Below are positions 10,363 through 22,100 of a stretch of DNA of 60,000 nucleotides, piece by piece. The stretch covers positions 1,817,501 to 1,877,500 of the forward strand of contig OU612070.1 of the NCBI GenBank assembly GCA_914767715.1. The letters are read 5' to 3'. The notes under the pieces were generated by a model. That model was not told the DNA's origin. It ran no database searches and was given only the letters and a program-made list of their open reading frames with translations. Made by a program: the position numbers and the translations under genes. Position 1 is the first letter of the stretch; every line of letters starts with the position of its first letter. Origin of the DNA: Membranipora membranacea (taxonomy: Eukaryota > Bryozoa > Gymnolaemata > Cheilostomatida > Membraniporidae).

Positions 10363-13300
10363 ATGGAGGGACGTGATCATGATTATGACTGCATTGGGGA
10401 CTATGAAGGACCACAACAATACACTGCTGATATGGAGGCTCAATCAAATTCAACCATCAGCAAACCTGTTTCAGAGAACAATGCAGGGAGAGAAAACACA
10501 ACAATTTCTATAAAGTCCAATATGGATAAAAAATTCAGAATAGGATCTGTTGCTGGATTTTTGTTACTTACGCTGGTATTTCTCAATGTAGTATTGATCG
10601 GACTTGTCTCGAGCATGATGTCACTTCCTCACAGCACCAGCCAATCAGGTAAGATATATTTCTAAGCAAGGTATTTTGGTTTTGGCAAAAAGACTTTACT
10701 TCTATTTTCCATTGCCATCTGCGATAGTTTGTGAAAAGATTTATCACGAAGTGACAGGAAAAACAACAACGAAAAACTATTTAAGGATCAAAAGACGTAG
10801 CATAATTGCGAATTATAAAGTTTATTCATATTTGTAGTCGTAGGTCTATAGCTTGCAATGTTCATTCACCATTTAGAAATTAAATTAGCTAAGGTTAAGT
10901 TCAGCTAGTTTGGCAGAGACGTAATGTCAGCCAGCACCAATTTTTACTTGTTATTAGGTGGTAGCATGAACTTTATAATCAACCTAGAGACCCCAAATAT
11001 AGCCAAAGTGAGGCTCTTGATGTAGGTGCTTAAGCTGCATTTAATTGTGTTGTAGTAACATATTAAATATTTGCAGGTAACATTTCAGGTCTTTAGTTGG
11101 TAATTTCAATTGAATTTGAAATTGCATTAGATCAAGTAGCTTGCTATGATCAATTCTATATTGATTTTTGCTTTTTTACTTTTTTAAATTTAAGACCCAA
11201 AAAACTTGACGGAAATCAACAGTTTGGGTTTGAGTTTGAAAATTGCATAACATTCCGCCTCTTCTTATATATATATTCCATGTTTATTCTGGAGAAGAAT
11301 ACGTCCTTAGGATTTGATCTTGTTTTTCCTACAAATCTTTTGTTGGTAAAAATTAATATCAAGCTGCCAGGCTGCCTATTGCAATTTCCAAACTCAAAAT
11401 CAAAATCAGCTAACCACAATTGATCTACTTATTCGGAGCTCCAAAAATATAACCTGTTTGCTTGAAGAAACATGTATCAAAAAATCTTAATTTCTATTAC
11501 AATTAAAATTAAATAACAATATCTCAAAATTGATAAAAAATAGTATAAAAACTTAAAGAGGAAAAGCCAGTATATAAGGCCCGGTCAACGTGAAGCGATC
11601 ACCCAGCCGCATCAATTTCAAGTAGGGTTAGCAGCATTCAAATTTCTCCTGCTTTTTCGGGAATATGATGAGCAGTCTCAACTTTATTGAGATGAGAATA
11701 GCATGGGCTGATGCAGATTTTTCATACACACATCCCTATATATTCCAAAAAATATATTCTGGTTCTTATCGGTTGATTTTGATATTATGATTGACAGATT
11801 ATTATAGTGACTAGAATTTTTGTCAAGGGCCTAGTTAAGGTGGCTCGACCGGTATATAAGGGCCAGTCAATGTAAAGCGATCACCCAGCCATATCAAATT
11901 CAAATGGGGTTAACAGCATTCAAATTCCTCCTGCTTTTTTGGGAATATGATGAGCAGTCTTGACTTTATTGAGATGAAAATTGCATGGGCTGATGCAGAT
12001 TTTTCATACACACATCCCAATATAAATCTTATTCCAAAAATCTCCTTAGAAACTGGTGAAAATGCATCAGCTTTGACTCAAAATTGCACAGCCGCAGAGA
12101 TTTCAAATTACCCGCCCCACATTTTACTGGTTCTTATTGGTCGATTTTGAAATACGATTGACAGATTTATATAGTGCCTAGAATTTTTTTCAAGTGCCTA
12201 GTTACGGTTGCTGTCATTAATTGGCAATTATATGCTATTAAAATCCTACAATCAAGTTTACATGAGATGGGATAAAATAGCTATATGGGCTTTATCCAAG
12301 GGCACTGTTGAATACAGTATTTTTCATTGATGTTGCAGACAAGCGGCCACAAATAAACACTATTCTTATCGATAATTTTGGGAGTTTGTGAGGGTTGTAA
12401 TGACCAAAACTCTATTTGTCTCATATAAGAGATTAGTATGATAAAGTATAAAGGATTCGAGTAAACATGAGTATGATGATGTCATGTATTAGTGTATATT
12501 GTGAACAAAACAATATATATACGTTTATTGTCAGCAACAATTCATTATAACTAATGTTTTTCATGATGTGACATAAATAAACAATCACTTCATTTATAAT
12601 TGGTGGTCCTGAAAAAGTTCATTGGGTTTAGGGCTAGTCGTTTTGGTTGTCGCACATTGTCATGCATGTATACCGGACATATGGAGGATTAGGGCATGCA
12701 TCACCGAACTTTTTTCTTGAGATTGGCCACTTTTTTTGGGAGTATGCCAATTAGCCGCAACAATTTTTATGCAACCTTATGCAAATATTTTTTACTCGCA
12801 TTTTCCATGAACTTTACAGGTAATTGGGAATTCCCATCTGCTGCAATAGAGCAACAACTAGAAATTTCCTGAGTTTCAGATGCGACCATACTGTATATAC
12901 TGTACGCAAAATTTTTGAACAATTCGAGAAAGTGCATTTCAACTTTTCTCTGTGGTGAGGGTGTAACTGGCCGAACAAAATGTCCTTTTCGGCAATATTC
13001 ACATTCGATCAATCGACCGGTGGTTGGCCATGTCCGAATTATTGCACACTTTCACACCACTGTCGACATAGTTTCCCTTCAGATGTTCACTTTACCATAA
13101 ACATGCTCTGTATTTTGCATTTATCTTCATCAGCCCATAGGCCTCTAATGTAACACACACCATAGAAAATTTGTGTTCCGTAACAAGTTTTTTCTAGAGG
13201 AAGGTAATGCAGCAGCAACTCTCTAATTACTTTTATTTCAACAAGGTTATTTTTTTTATAGGTTTATCGCAGTTTATTACTATTATACCTCTACCATAGT

Positions 13301-16300
13301 TAGAATTAGTTTACACTATTTATTATACAGGACCGTAGTTCTCGGTGAAGCAGGGGGGGCACTCCCTTTGCTAGAAAGCTAAATACAGTGGCCTAAAACA
13401 CTCTAATTGAATAATCCATGTCAGAATCACCTCCTCTGGGATTTCCATTTGCTTATTATATGGTTTAAATTTCTCTGGGAGGAGGTTACTGGTGATGCAT
13501 TGGATTCGCCTCTGACCTTTGCCTCCCCTACCATTTTTTTCTAATCTACGGCCCTGTTATACAGTGGGATAGCAGGAGACAAATATTCCTTGCTTGTACG
13601 CAAAGTCAAATGTTTTCATTCAGCTTTCAACATCACATAAACATTGCAGTAGTATTCATTGCATCTATCTGGATGTCTGCAAACCTGCAAGGGTACAGGT
13701 GTTGCCCGATTTCTCGCATAATACACTTGAGCACATGAAAAAGGTGTTTGAAACATGTAAGCTCAATTCCTGCGAAAAACTCATAGGTATAGTGGACTGG
13801 GGTAATAGAGGCGTAACTAGCCGTGACATTACACTCATAAACAAATACTAATTTTATTAATCCCTGAATCCCTCCTCTCCCGACCCACTTCAATCAATCA
13901 ATATGAAATCCATTGTAAGAGGAGAGGTATCATGAAATGTGCAGCTAGATCTTTTTGCAAAATTGTTCTGCAAGTTCATGGTACTATATATGATCACATA
14001 CATGTATTATGACAATATATATACTATATTATAATATGTCAGTATAGTCATATAAATACTATATTGTAATATGTCAGTATAGTCATATATATACTATATT
14101 GTAATATGTCAGTATAGTCATATATATACTATATTGTAATATGTCAGTATAGTCATATATATACTATATTGTAATATATCAGTATAGTCATATATATACT
14201 ATATTGTAATATGTCAGTATAGTCATATATATACTATATTGTGATATGTCAGTATAGTCATATATATACTATATTGTAATATGTCAGTATAGTCATGTGG
14301 CTTAGTAAAATACTTCACTTTTTAGAAGCTACCTCATGCGCTCACCTCAAACAAGTAGCAGTTTACACCCAGGAGGTCAGGAATGATACATTCTTATACG
14401 CTGCCAAGATGCTGCCGGCCCTAGATGAGTTATCTATATGTATGTGGTTATATACAGAAGTGGATGATGATGAATGGTTTCAGGATTGGATCATCAGTCT
14501 GGCAGTTAAAACTGGTAAGACATTGAGTCAGGGGGTAATATGAGTTTCCTCCTTCCACATTTTCATATTATAGCACTCATCTACTAGATATTTTCTGCAT
14601 CCAACAGCCTCCCTTCACACACCTAAAGAAAGGATAAACTGCCACACCTCGTGTGAAATGTGTAGCTTGTCCGCCCTGGTCTCACTCGTGATTCCATTGT
14701 GCGAGGAGAGAGAGAAATAATATAAATATTCAATGTTTGATGTTGCTCAACTTTCATGATCTTTTTGGTTGATTTATACAATGCAATTTTCGTTCTTATG
14801 CTTTGTAGGTATTCAAAATGAAATTATGTGGAAAGCTAACGAGTTTGCTTTTGGATTTGAGGCAAAGGGGGACATAACTCTGCTAAGAAGTGGTCACGGT
14901 ATTTACTTTAATGTAAACAAGACTACAGAAGATTACAATAAAAGGCTACTCGGATGGAAAAAACATTGCTTCACTTGGAAGAAAAGTGGGAACATGCGGG
15001 TATGATTGTACAAAGACAGAGTCAAGCGGTTGACTTCTACTCTTGAATACCGAATATCAAATACTTAAAGTGCTTGTAAAGGGAACAGGTTTTTGGTATC
15101 ATTCTAGAGCCCTCAGTATAGTTTAGAACATTATGCTATGTCCAAAAGCAGCCTGTGGCCCAGTTAAGAATTATTTTCACTCAAAGTTGGGATGAGAAGG
15201 TACTAAAAAGGTACTATTTGTCTCCTTTGGAGTTGTGATCACTTGTAGAAAATAGTACCTTTTTAGTACCTTAGATTATAATGGGAATATACAGTATCTC
15301 GTAAATAAGACTTTTTGTTATGACACAGTGGTTTTGATATTCCCTGCGTACAATATTAAACCGCACAGAATTTATCTATTGAATGAATGAGTGAATACAA
15401 TGCAAAGTTAATCTGTCCCAGGTTATGTGGCTTTGCTGGTAAAATAGGATAGTGTATAAAAATTCATAATTGAATGACAAAGCAAACGAACAAAATCAAG
15501 CAGAGCAAAAATTACAACTCTAGCTCATCCAACAGCGAGAGTGAAAATTGTAGGGAGATTAACAGATCCAGTGAGAGCGAGATTGAATATCATTCAGGAG
15601 GCAATTGCAGCAAATAGACGTCGGGTCCATGTGATTATCATAGGGAAAATGTCCCTGAGGTAGTCACACCACTCAAGTTTAAATCTGTATGATTTCGGCC
15701 ACTTGAAATAACCCACAGTGCTTTGACAGATACAACATTTTCTGTTAACTATGGTTACTGTTCGAGATAGAAATTGGCAATATAAAGGCAGATCAATACA
15801 TCGCTAAATGATTTCAAGGTTTTGTTTATATTTATTTGATGAATAAATGAGATTGTGGCTACATGGATTGTATTGAAGATTATAAATACTAAGATATGAC
15901 ATTCCAATCAAACTCTGTCTTCAGCCGTTATGCTTTATGATTAGTGGCTTTCAATAGAATTTCAATGGAAGATACAAAATTTACACATGTAGACTGGATG
16001 TTTTTCTAATTTGCACAAAAATCTAAAATAATTTGTTTTTAAATCTCGACACTTCAGGCATCAGGATGATGTTAAAATCCAAAGCATGCGATGAATAATA
16101 CTGAGTGATTTGAAGTTTTGAGAATCTTTACAACAATTTTTGCAAATATTCTGATGTTTGGACTCACAAGATTTTCTCAGGTAAACTTTGTTGTTTACAT
16201 CAAAAACTGTAATTTACAAGTCACAAAGTAAATTGAAGTAAATAAAATTGTCATCTAGTTATTTCGGACTTCAAGGTGATGAAAAATGTAAATGAATTTG

Positions 16301-18117
16301 ACTGCCTCCTAAAGAGAGGAGTATTGATAATCGTGTAAGCAGTGGAATACCTTGAGAAACTTTCTATATTATTTTACATCAGATCTTGTCCATCTGTGCA
16401 TCACAGATACTCAGCACTTCTAAACATGGACTATCAAAATTACTGACTGAGTGCAGCAGGCCATATGAGAACCTATGTCAAAGCACAAAAACAGTCACTT
16501 AGGAAATTAATTTGTCGAGTTTTTGAGTTATTTCATCAGTATGGATCTCATTTGGGGGGCTAGTGTTGGATATTATCGCAAGATTTGGTACTAACCATTA
16601 AGCATTGTATGGACCATTTTTAGGTAAATCTGAAATAAGCAAGGCTTTGTCAGCAGGAAGAATTCATTGCTCCAGTGTAATCTTATTTAAACAGAGCAAA
16701 CAAGCGCAGCGGTATGAAATGAAAATCACTCAGTCAGTATTTATAATCTTTGGTACAGTGGTTCTTCTAATCTCTTCTTCAACATGGGCTCATAACAGAA
16801 ATGAAGGTTGTTTTGATTAGCGGTCTCAACTCATTAAATTTGAACTTTTATGTCATCGATCGACAGACTTGTGAGTGACTTTGTCATGTATTTGCAAAAG
16901 TTGTTATCTAACCACAATAGTCACTAATATTACTGTATTTCCCCCATAATAGGCTCATTACAAATCGCCTGGACAAGTTGGGCTGTGCATGAGTAGGCAA
17001 CTCAATAGTGTTAACTTATAACCCCCAAACCTACCAGACCAAGTAACCCTGAAGACTTATTTTTCATGCAAATGCATGTGTGATAGCTGTCTTAATCACA
17101 TTCCAAGCTCAAAAATGATACCAAGAACCCTGTTCCTTTACAAACACTTTAAATTGTTATTTTAACAAGTATGCTGGAATGATTGACAAAATCAAAGTCT
17201 TAATCTTTGTATCATTCAAATAAATAAATGGTAAGTTTACCTATAAAATATCCAAAAAAAGGGTAGATTCTTTGCAATGCCATCTTTTCCTCAAGCATAG
17301 CCTCAAAAATGTTGAGGTTCTTTCGAATATTGATCCACAAACAAAATCAGTTTGAGATTACATTGTACAAGCTTTGAACTTTGTCTTTATAGTGGTACAC
17401 AAGCAAGGTATATGATTCATCAGTAATGGAGTTATGGCTAGAAGTTGCTGACATATCTGAGCAATCCATAGATGAAGGCGCAAGACTAGTCGTACTACAG
17501 GACCAAGACATACCTTGTGAGTTAAAGTTTATAAGTCAATTTTCGGAGTTCCTAGAGTGAAAAAAAACAGCGAAGTCACCAATTGGGAAAATCACCCAAA
17601 AACAATCCGTGTCAGATAAAATTTTACTGCTGTGAGAGGTTTTTTTGTAGTTGGCCTCACTATTATTGATGCATGTAATTTGACTGCTAGCGATCAGAAG
17701 GTCCAATCAGCAGTTATGAACATTATATGATCAGAAAACTAAAATTTTTACAGGATTACTATAACATTACATTATTAACAATGTTTATAATTAAACTATT
17801 ATTAAAACAGCTAATTTTATTTTGTTGTACTATATTATAATATAATAATGCGTATAATAATATAATATAGAAAATAACATTGTTATATTATGTATTATAA
17901 TATATATTAATTTAAATTTATTTTAGTAGGCGGATTTGAAACCAGTCAGACATGGAGGGGTAGAGTTGCTCTTATAAACATGTGGGACTATGAGTTAACA
18001 GAAGAGGAGGTAGGAAAGTATAACTGTTACAGTAAAGGAAATCTCCTCACAATGGATGATATGGAGATATCAGGACCAGCATCTTTCACTGAACAACTTG
18101 TTCCGTGCTGTAACTAG
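10363..18117 (+). CDS. Membrane-anchored pentraxin, copy B (five exons)
   Basis: Spliced CDS: 10363-10648, 14326-14514, 14809-14999, 17393-17516, 17927-18117, giving 326 residues. The last four exons have exactly the same lengths and phases as in copy A; exon 1 is three codons longer. The tail (1-58) keeps YDCI but has YTAD where copy A has YLDM. Residues ~60-86 form the membrane segment. The pentraxin domain keeps both disulfide cysteines (ICMW, HCFTW), LQDQD, GGFE and NMWDY. Compared with A, exon 3 has about 25 differences in 191 bases, whereas exon 5 has only two. Introns 1 and 3 are much longer than in A because of insertions; intron 3 is 2.4 kb versus 152 bp. Role inferred as for copy A: calcium-dependent surface recognition. 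Confidence 0.86.
11577..12212 (+). repeat. Tandem duplication (about 272 bp plus a longer second copy) in intron 1 of pentraxin B
   Basis: The block beginning CCAGTATATAAGGCCCGGTC at 11577 is repeated from 11849 (CCGGTATATAAGGGCCAGTC). Shared blocks include GCGATCACCCAGCC, GGGAATATGATGAGCAGTCT and ATGGGCTGATGCAGATTTTT. The second copy contains about 90 extra bases (12024-12115). The units are roughly 85-90% alike and carry no convincing coding sequence. The rest of intron 1 up to 13320 shows nothing recognisable. Confidence 0.8.
13328..13556. mobile_element. hAT-like MITE in intron 1 of pentraxin B
   Basis: Ends are CAGGACCGTAG (13328-13338) and CTACGGCCCTG (13546-13556), matching as inverted repeats at 10 of 11 bases. 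TTATA directly flanks both sides (13323-13327 and 13557-13561). The CAGGGCCGTAG end followed by a G-run is a pattern typical of hAT-type MITEs in marine invertebrates. At 229 bp it has no coding capacity. A five-base duplication is shorter than the usual eight for hAT, so superfamily assignment is tentative. Confidence 0.6.
14017..14296 (+). repeat. Minisatellite: eight 35-bp units at the end of intron 1, pentraxin B
   Basis: Exactly 280 bases made of eight units of 35 bp with the core ATACTATATTGTAATATGTC and AGTATAGTCAT. Only a few substitutions separate the units. The array ends 29 bases before the exon 2 acceptor (14326). The same place in copy A (2480-2520) has a single related AT-rich stretch, so expansion followed the duplication. 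Confidence 0.95.
15194..15275. repeat. Long inverted repeat (hairpin) in intron 3 of pentraxin B
   Basis: AAGGTACTAAAAAGGTACTA at 15197-15216 is perfectly complementary to 15253-15272, and the match extends three more bases inward to a 23-bp stem. The intervening loop is about 33 bases. Each arm contains AAGGTACT twice. It could be a foldback remnant or the ends of a tiny MITE; no target duplication is clear. Confidence 0.75.
16719..16820 (+). other. Small ORF resembling a signal peptide, inside intron 3 of pentraxin B
   Basis: An ATG at 16719 opens 33 codons starting MKITQSVFIIFGTVVLLISS, with a basic start, a hydrophobic core and a polar end. It stops at 16820. No downstream plus-strand exon was recognised and the following GTTGTT is a poor donor, so it may be chance. 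Confidence 0.15.
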
Positions 18118-18183
18118 TAGTAGCTTGTAGGTGTGAAGATCAGCAAGTGGAACTACTCTCAGTCTCAGTATCAATCCGTGCAT

Positions 18184-18240
18184 AGCCAATGTGTGGGCTC
18201 CGATTGGCGGATCCATCAATCAGAGCCCACACATTGGGCT
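18184..18240. repeat. Hairpin between the convergent pentraxin B and papilin 3' ends
   Basis: AATGTGTGGGCTCCGATTG (18188-18206) pairs with CAATCAGAGCCCACACATT (18217-18235) with one G-T pair. With further outer bases and one bulge the stem is about 24 bp around a 10-base loop. It lies about 70 bases after the pentraxin B stop. Confidence 0.75.
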
Positions 18241-18362
18241 GACTACCTGCGCTTACAAACTAATTCTTGTCTCTTTGTACATTTATATTTATCATGTATA
18301 TGAATCTTTCCATAATATACACCAAGTAAGAACTGGATGTTTTTGCCCCACAAAATTGTTTT

Positions 18363-18645
18363 TTTATTCTTAACAGCATGAGACAGAGCCAGAATAACAT
18401 TTATACACAACATCACATGTCTGGTGTTGAACATTGTAGAAATGTGAGCACAAGAGCTAGAATCTTGGGTCAAGTGACTGATTTATTCTGAATGCACAAT
18501 GAGAGTAGCAATTAATCTTTGGTTGATTCATAGCCATGTGTAACAAAAGAAAGTTTTTTAGTAAGAATGTTTTAGCTACTGAACTGAAGACATAATATTA
18601 CAGTTATGGTGTGTGAAATAGAGCAACACAAATATGTGCAATAAA
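18363..18645. terminator. Candidate polyadenylation signals of convergent genes
   Basis: A plus-strand AATAAA at 18640-18645 could serve pentraxin B. TTTATT at 18363-18368 and 18482-18487 reads AATAAA on the minus strand and could serve the papilin-like gene ending at 19019. If both are used, the two 3' UTRs overlap. No gene is seen in the remaining bases up to 19018. Confidence 0.3.
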
Positions 18646-19018
18646 GTCAGGTAATACGCGATTGTTACTGTTATGGGTTTGTAAGTTGTAAGTGCTAAAT
18701 ATTTGTAATCCTATGCTTAAGCAACAAAAAAACATGCCTGACTTACATTCAAAATCAGTTTTGTGTTAGAAAGCCACCAGGTAATAAAGATGAGGGGCCG
18801 TAAATCTTCAGCTAAGCCCAGGAATACGAAGATATTTGGTCCAAACATCTATGAAATGATTATCGTGATAAAAACAAAAATTCCTAGCTTTAATCAGATT
18901 ATTTACAGATAGTCTGTAATATACAGCTAGACAAAAACAAAAATAATATCAGTAGTTCTAAATTCGGAGGCGAAAAAAAATATTATGCTGGTCCATTTGA
19001 TAATAGCAGATATACACC

Positions 19019-19164
19019 TCATCTTAGTCTGAGCCTGCCAGACTGCACACAAGACCTACAGCAAAAGTTTCTGTACACAGAGTGTTGGCAGTAGCCGTAC
19101 TGGACTATGAGTCTGCAGTTTGCTAAGTTCGGTTTATCCTGACAGGAAGCTGGTACATAGGGCT
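19019..19164 (-). CDS. Terminal exon: PLAC domain
   Basis: The last 47 codons plus a TGA stop. Six cysteines appear as C-(7)-C-(8)-C-(9)-CC-(2)-C, with GYCQHSVYRNFCCRSC near the end. This is the PLAC (protease and lacunin) domain that closes papilin, lacunin and several ADAMTS proteins. The acceptor is at 19165, and the incoming phase 1 fits the preceding Ig exon. Confidence 0.88.
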
Positions 19165-22100
19165 CTACAAAGATAAAGCAGTCACAATGGTGAAGGGAGA
19201 TATGAATTGCGGTGAGAATGGCGCTGCGGACAGACATACTTTTGAGCTGAAGTACTGGTGAACAAAGTACACTAGCCATCGTTTATGGCTTTACTGTATG
19301 GGAATGAGCGTTTAAGTTGTAGGTCAACAAATAAATATTTGATAAAATATAAAATTGATAATTCATATTGACATCACGAACGCTTCAGTCACCATGGTAA
19401 GATGACTTTCACTCTCAGCTGTTACATCATATCTATCTGTGTTTCATACACGTATGGTTTTGATGGTCTCCTTGACGTTGTTAGTAATGACAGCCTCTTA
19501 TTTTAGGATTCTACCTCAGGCTGTCAGAAAAGATCTCTATTGAATACAAACATATTACATGAATAGATCGATGCTCTATCTATCAGAGGATCCATGAAAT
19601 AGTTTATCACGTGATCAAAGTGGCGTTTGTCTGGTGATGTACTTACTGGAAGTGACACGTATGGATGTCGTCTCAGACAGAGCTTCATATTCATTAGTAG
19701 CTATACATGTATAATATCCTGAATCTGCTTCTGTCAAGTCTCTCACTTCTAAATCATGACCTGTTGAGTGAAAGTTATTTATTTTTAAAATTTATAATCA
19801 AATTTTGTAAGGAATATAACAATTTGGAACAAGGCTTGTTTTTATATAGCATTAATAGAAACTAACAGCTATCCTTTACGCATTAAATCACATTGTGGTA
19901 GGCAAGGAATCTGATTGGGAATCGTTTGAGTACTTCATGGTGAAGAAATCCATATCAAGTATTACCCACGGAGCATTTGTATTGTAATTTGTCATGTGTT
20001 GATTTCATTTACCCGCATTTCTTCACAGACATGGGGGAACACATATCAACTGACCAATTCAGGATGATAACCTGTAAGCTATGGCTTTAGAGCAACCCAA
20101 ACGCACCTGTGTTCAAAAACAAAAATTGGACTCCACCCGCAATATAAAAAAGTGAGCTTACAAAGGCAAAATGTAAATAGGTCACTTGTGCAGAGAACCT
20201 CCTAGCTCCGAGTCAGAGCGAAGAAGGAACTCAACAGAAATATACGGTCGCTGCAGGAGGCGATCTGGTGGAGTTATTATTTTATGAGCAGTGTATGTTC
20301 ACGAAATAGTTTGGAATTATTACACTGCATACCTGTTATACTGATTCTACTTTCATACGGCAGTATCTCATCATTTCTGAGCCACTCTACTTTAGCTAGA
20401 GGGAAGCCCTCTGTGATACAGGATAGTCTCATCGTCTCACCAGAGGAGTACGTTGTGTTATGTTCTAACAGGTATGAGATCAATGGCTCTACAATATGAT
20501 GGAGACTGGTTAACACAACATTGTGAAAAATGAGCTGTCATTGTGCTGTTAAATTGATCACCTTGCATCATAGTATCAGCATCACAATACAAATGTGTAT
20601 TCACAGCAAATTTCCACACTCATCAGGTCATATGGACGCCCTCAGTCGATTCCGTTTCATGCTCTAAGCAGTATCTCAAATCAATGGAGTAGAAGCTTTT
20701 CTTGTCTCGTTTCGTAGCAAAAGCAATGTGACTAACGGGGACAACTCGTCACATTCTGAGCAGTGGAGTAGTTTTAAGGTTGTGGTCGTATATATTTATT
20801 CATTCTGTGTGTCACTCAGCTTCAGGTGAGCACCAGAACTCAGTTTTGTCAAAATTACTATCTAGGTAATTTGTTGTGGCAGTGGCGTAAGGCTGATTAT
20901 ATTACCTTTTATCTTGAGTGAGAGAGTTTTGGATGCTGAGCTTATGGTGTTCCTAGCGATGCAGACATAGTCTCCGATGTCGTCAGGTGTGACTCCCTTC
21001 ACTGTTAGGGAATTATCCTCTCTCATCTCATACTTCACATCATCCATAGTTAGAACACCACCTCCAAATATCCACAACACATCGGGGGCAGGAGTACCAA
21101 CCGCGTCACAGTGTATACGTATGTTAGAACCTCGGACTCCAGTGAATTCTGTGGGACTGTCATTAATCAAGACTCCCTCTACAAAGAATTATTGATAGGA
21201 GTTCATCGTCATGTTAACTCTAGAGGAACACTGTTATAGCGTATAACACACTAGAAACATTGTATATGATACTGTCACCCCTTGTGCTAACTAGTGGAAT
21301 GACAGAAGTACATGGAAAAACTTTATAAAGGAGAAAAACACATCTCAGAGCACTATCAAGAATACATAAAGTAGTAATTGGTGTATGTGGCCTTAAATTC
21401 TCTCCTGCCAGCCCGCAAAAGAGATCTCTCTGTGCAATTATTGCTTCCTCTCCCTCAGGCACTCAGTATTTGGCTGTTGATTTGTATGAATGTGGAGGGC
21501 TATGAATACTTATTTGTTGACAGATCAGAGTTTGATGTCAGATATCTAAACATCATACCATGTACAGTTAGAGTAAGATACTCATAGGCTGGGTCTCCTA
21601 CTCCATTACTAGCTCTGCATACATACTCCCCACTATCCGATCTCTCTATGTTAGAGATTGTCAGGGAATTGTCTCCTTCCAACTCATAACGTGTTCTCGA
21701 GTTATGTACATCCAACACAGTCCTGCAGATATGTATAGACATGAATCGATCAGCAAAAGCCATAGAATTAGAAAAGTTGAAAATTTTAGATCTGGAAAGA
21801 AAAAATTTGAGAAAAAATTTTGGTTTGTGATTTGGCACCAATGTCCTGTGTATATATTTGAGTCGCTTTCGTCCATGTATTTCAAGCCCACGTTCAACGT
21901 AACAGGGTTGCTTCAGAACAAAGCAATGCAGATTGTTACCATTTATATAAAAACAACAGAAATTAATCGCCAAAGTGGCTTGAGTATAGTCTCGGACTAA
22001 TAAGGCAGGTAAGGTAATGTCAAAGTCCAAGACAATATAGCTGAGAGTGTATATAGCATTACATATGGAAGGTTATGAACTATCTGGAATTATTGCTCTT

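Larger units (their letters stand above)
15000..17392 (+). other. Expanded intron 3 of pentraxin B
   Basis: This intron is 2.4 kb against 152 bp in copy A. It holds a long hairpin (15197-15275) and a signal-peptide-like ORF (16719-16820), listed separately. Otherwise it is AT-rich sequence without a recognisable domain or transposon ends. Confidence 0.6.
8590..18117 (+). repeat. Segmental duplication, copy B (pentraxin gene B plus upstream flank)
   Basis: This is the counterpart of 1-4290, expanded from about 4.3 to 9.5 kb by insertions: a nested MITE (8636-9401), a tandem duplication (11577-12212), a hAT-like MITE (13328-13556), a minisatellite (14017-14296) and about 2 kb of extra intron 3 (15000-17392). 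Exons and the 450 bases before the start codon remain clearly alignable. Confidence 0.8.

Noticed and set aside
13594-13893. Overlapping frames of 85-86 codons on both strands in intron 1 of pentraxin B
   Set aside because: No recognisable domain or splice context, and both strands are open to similar extent, as expected by chance.
14017-14296. CRISPR-like regular array
   Set aside because: The units are contiguous, have no unique spacers, and lie in an animal intron; it is a minisatellite.
21500-22030. 176-codon minus-strand frame covering an Ig exon
   Set aside because: Only the part 21559-21722 is exon; the rest is intron read-through with an AT-rich, improbable protein sequence.
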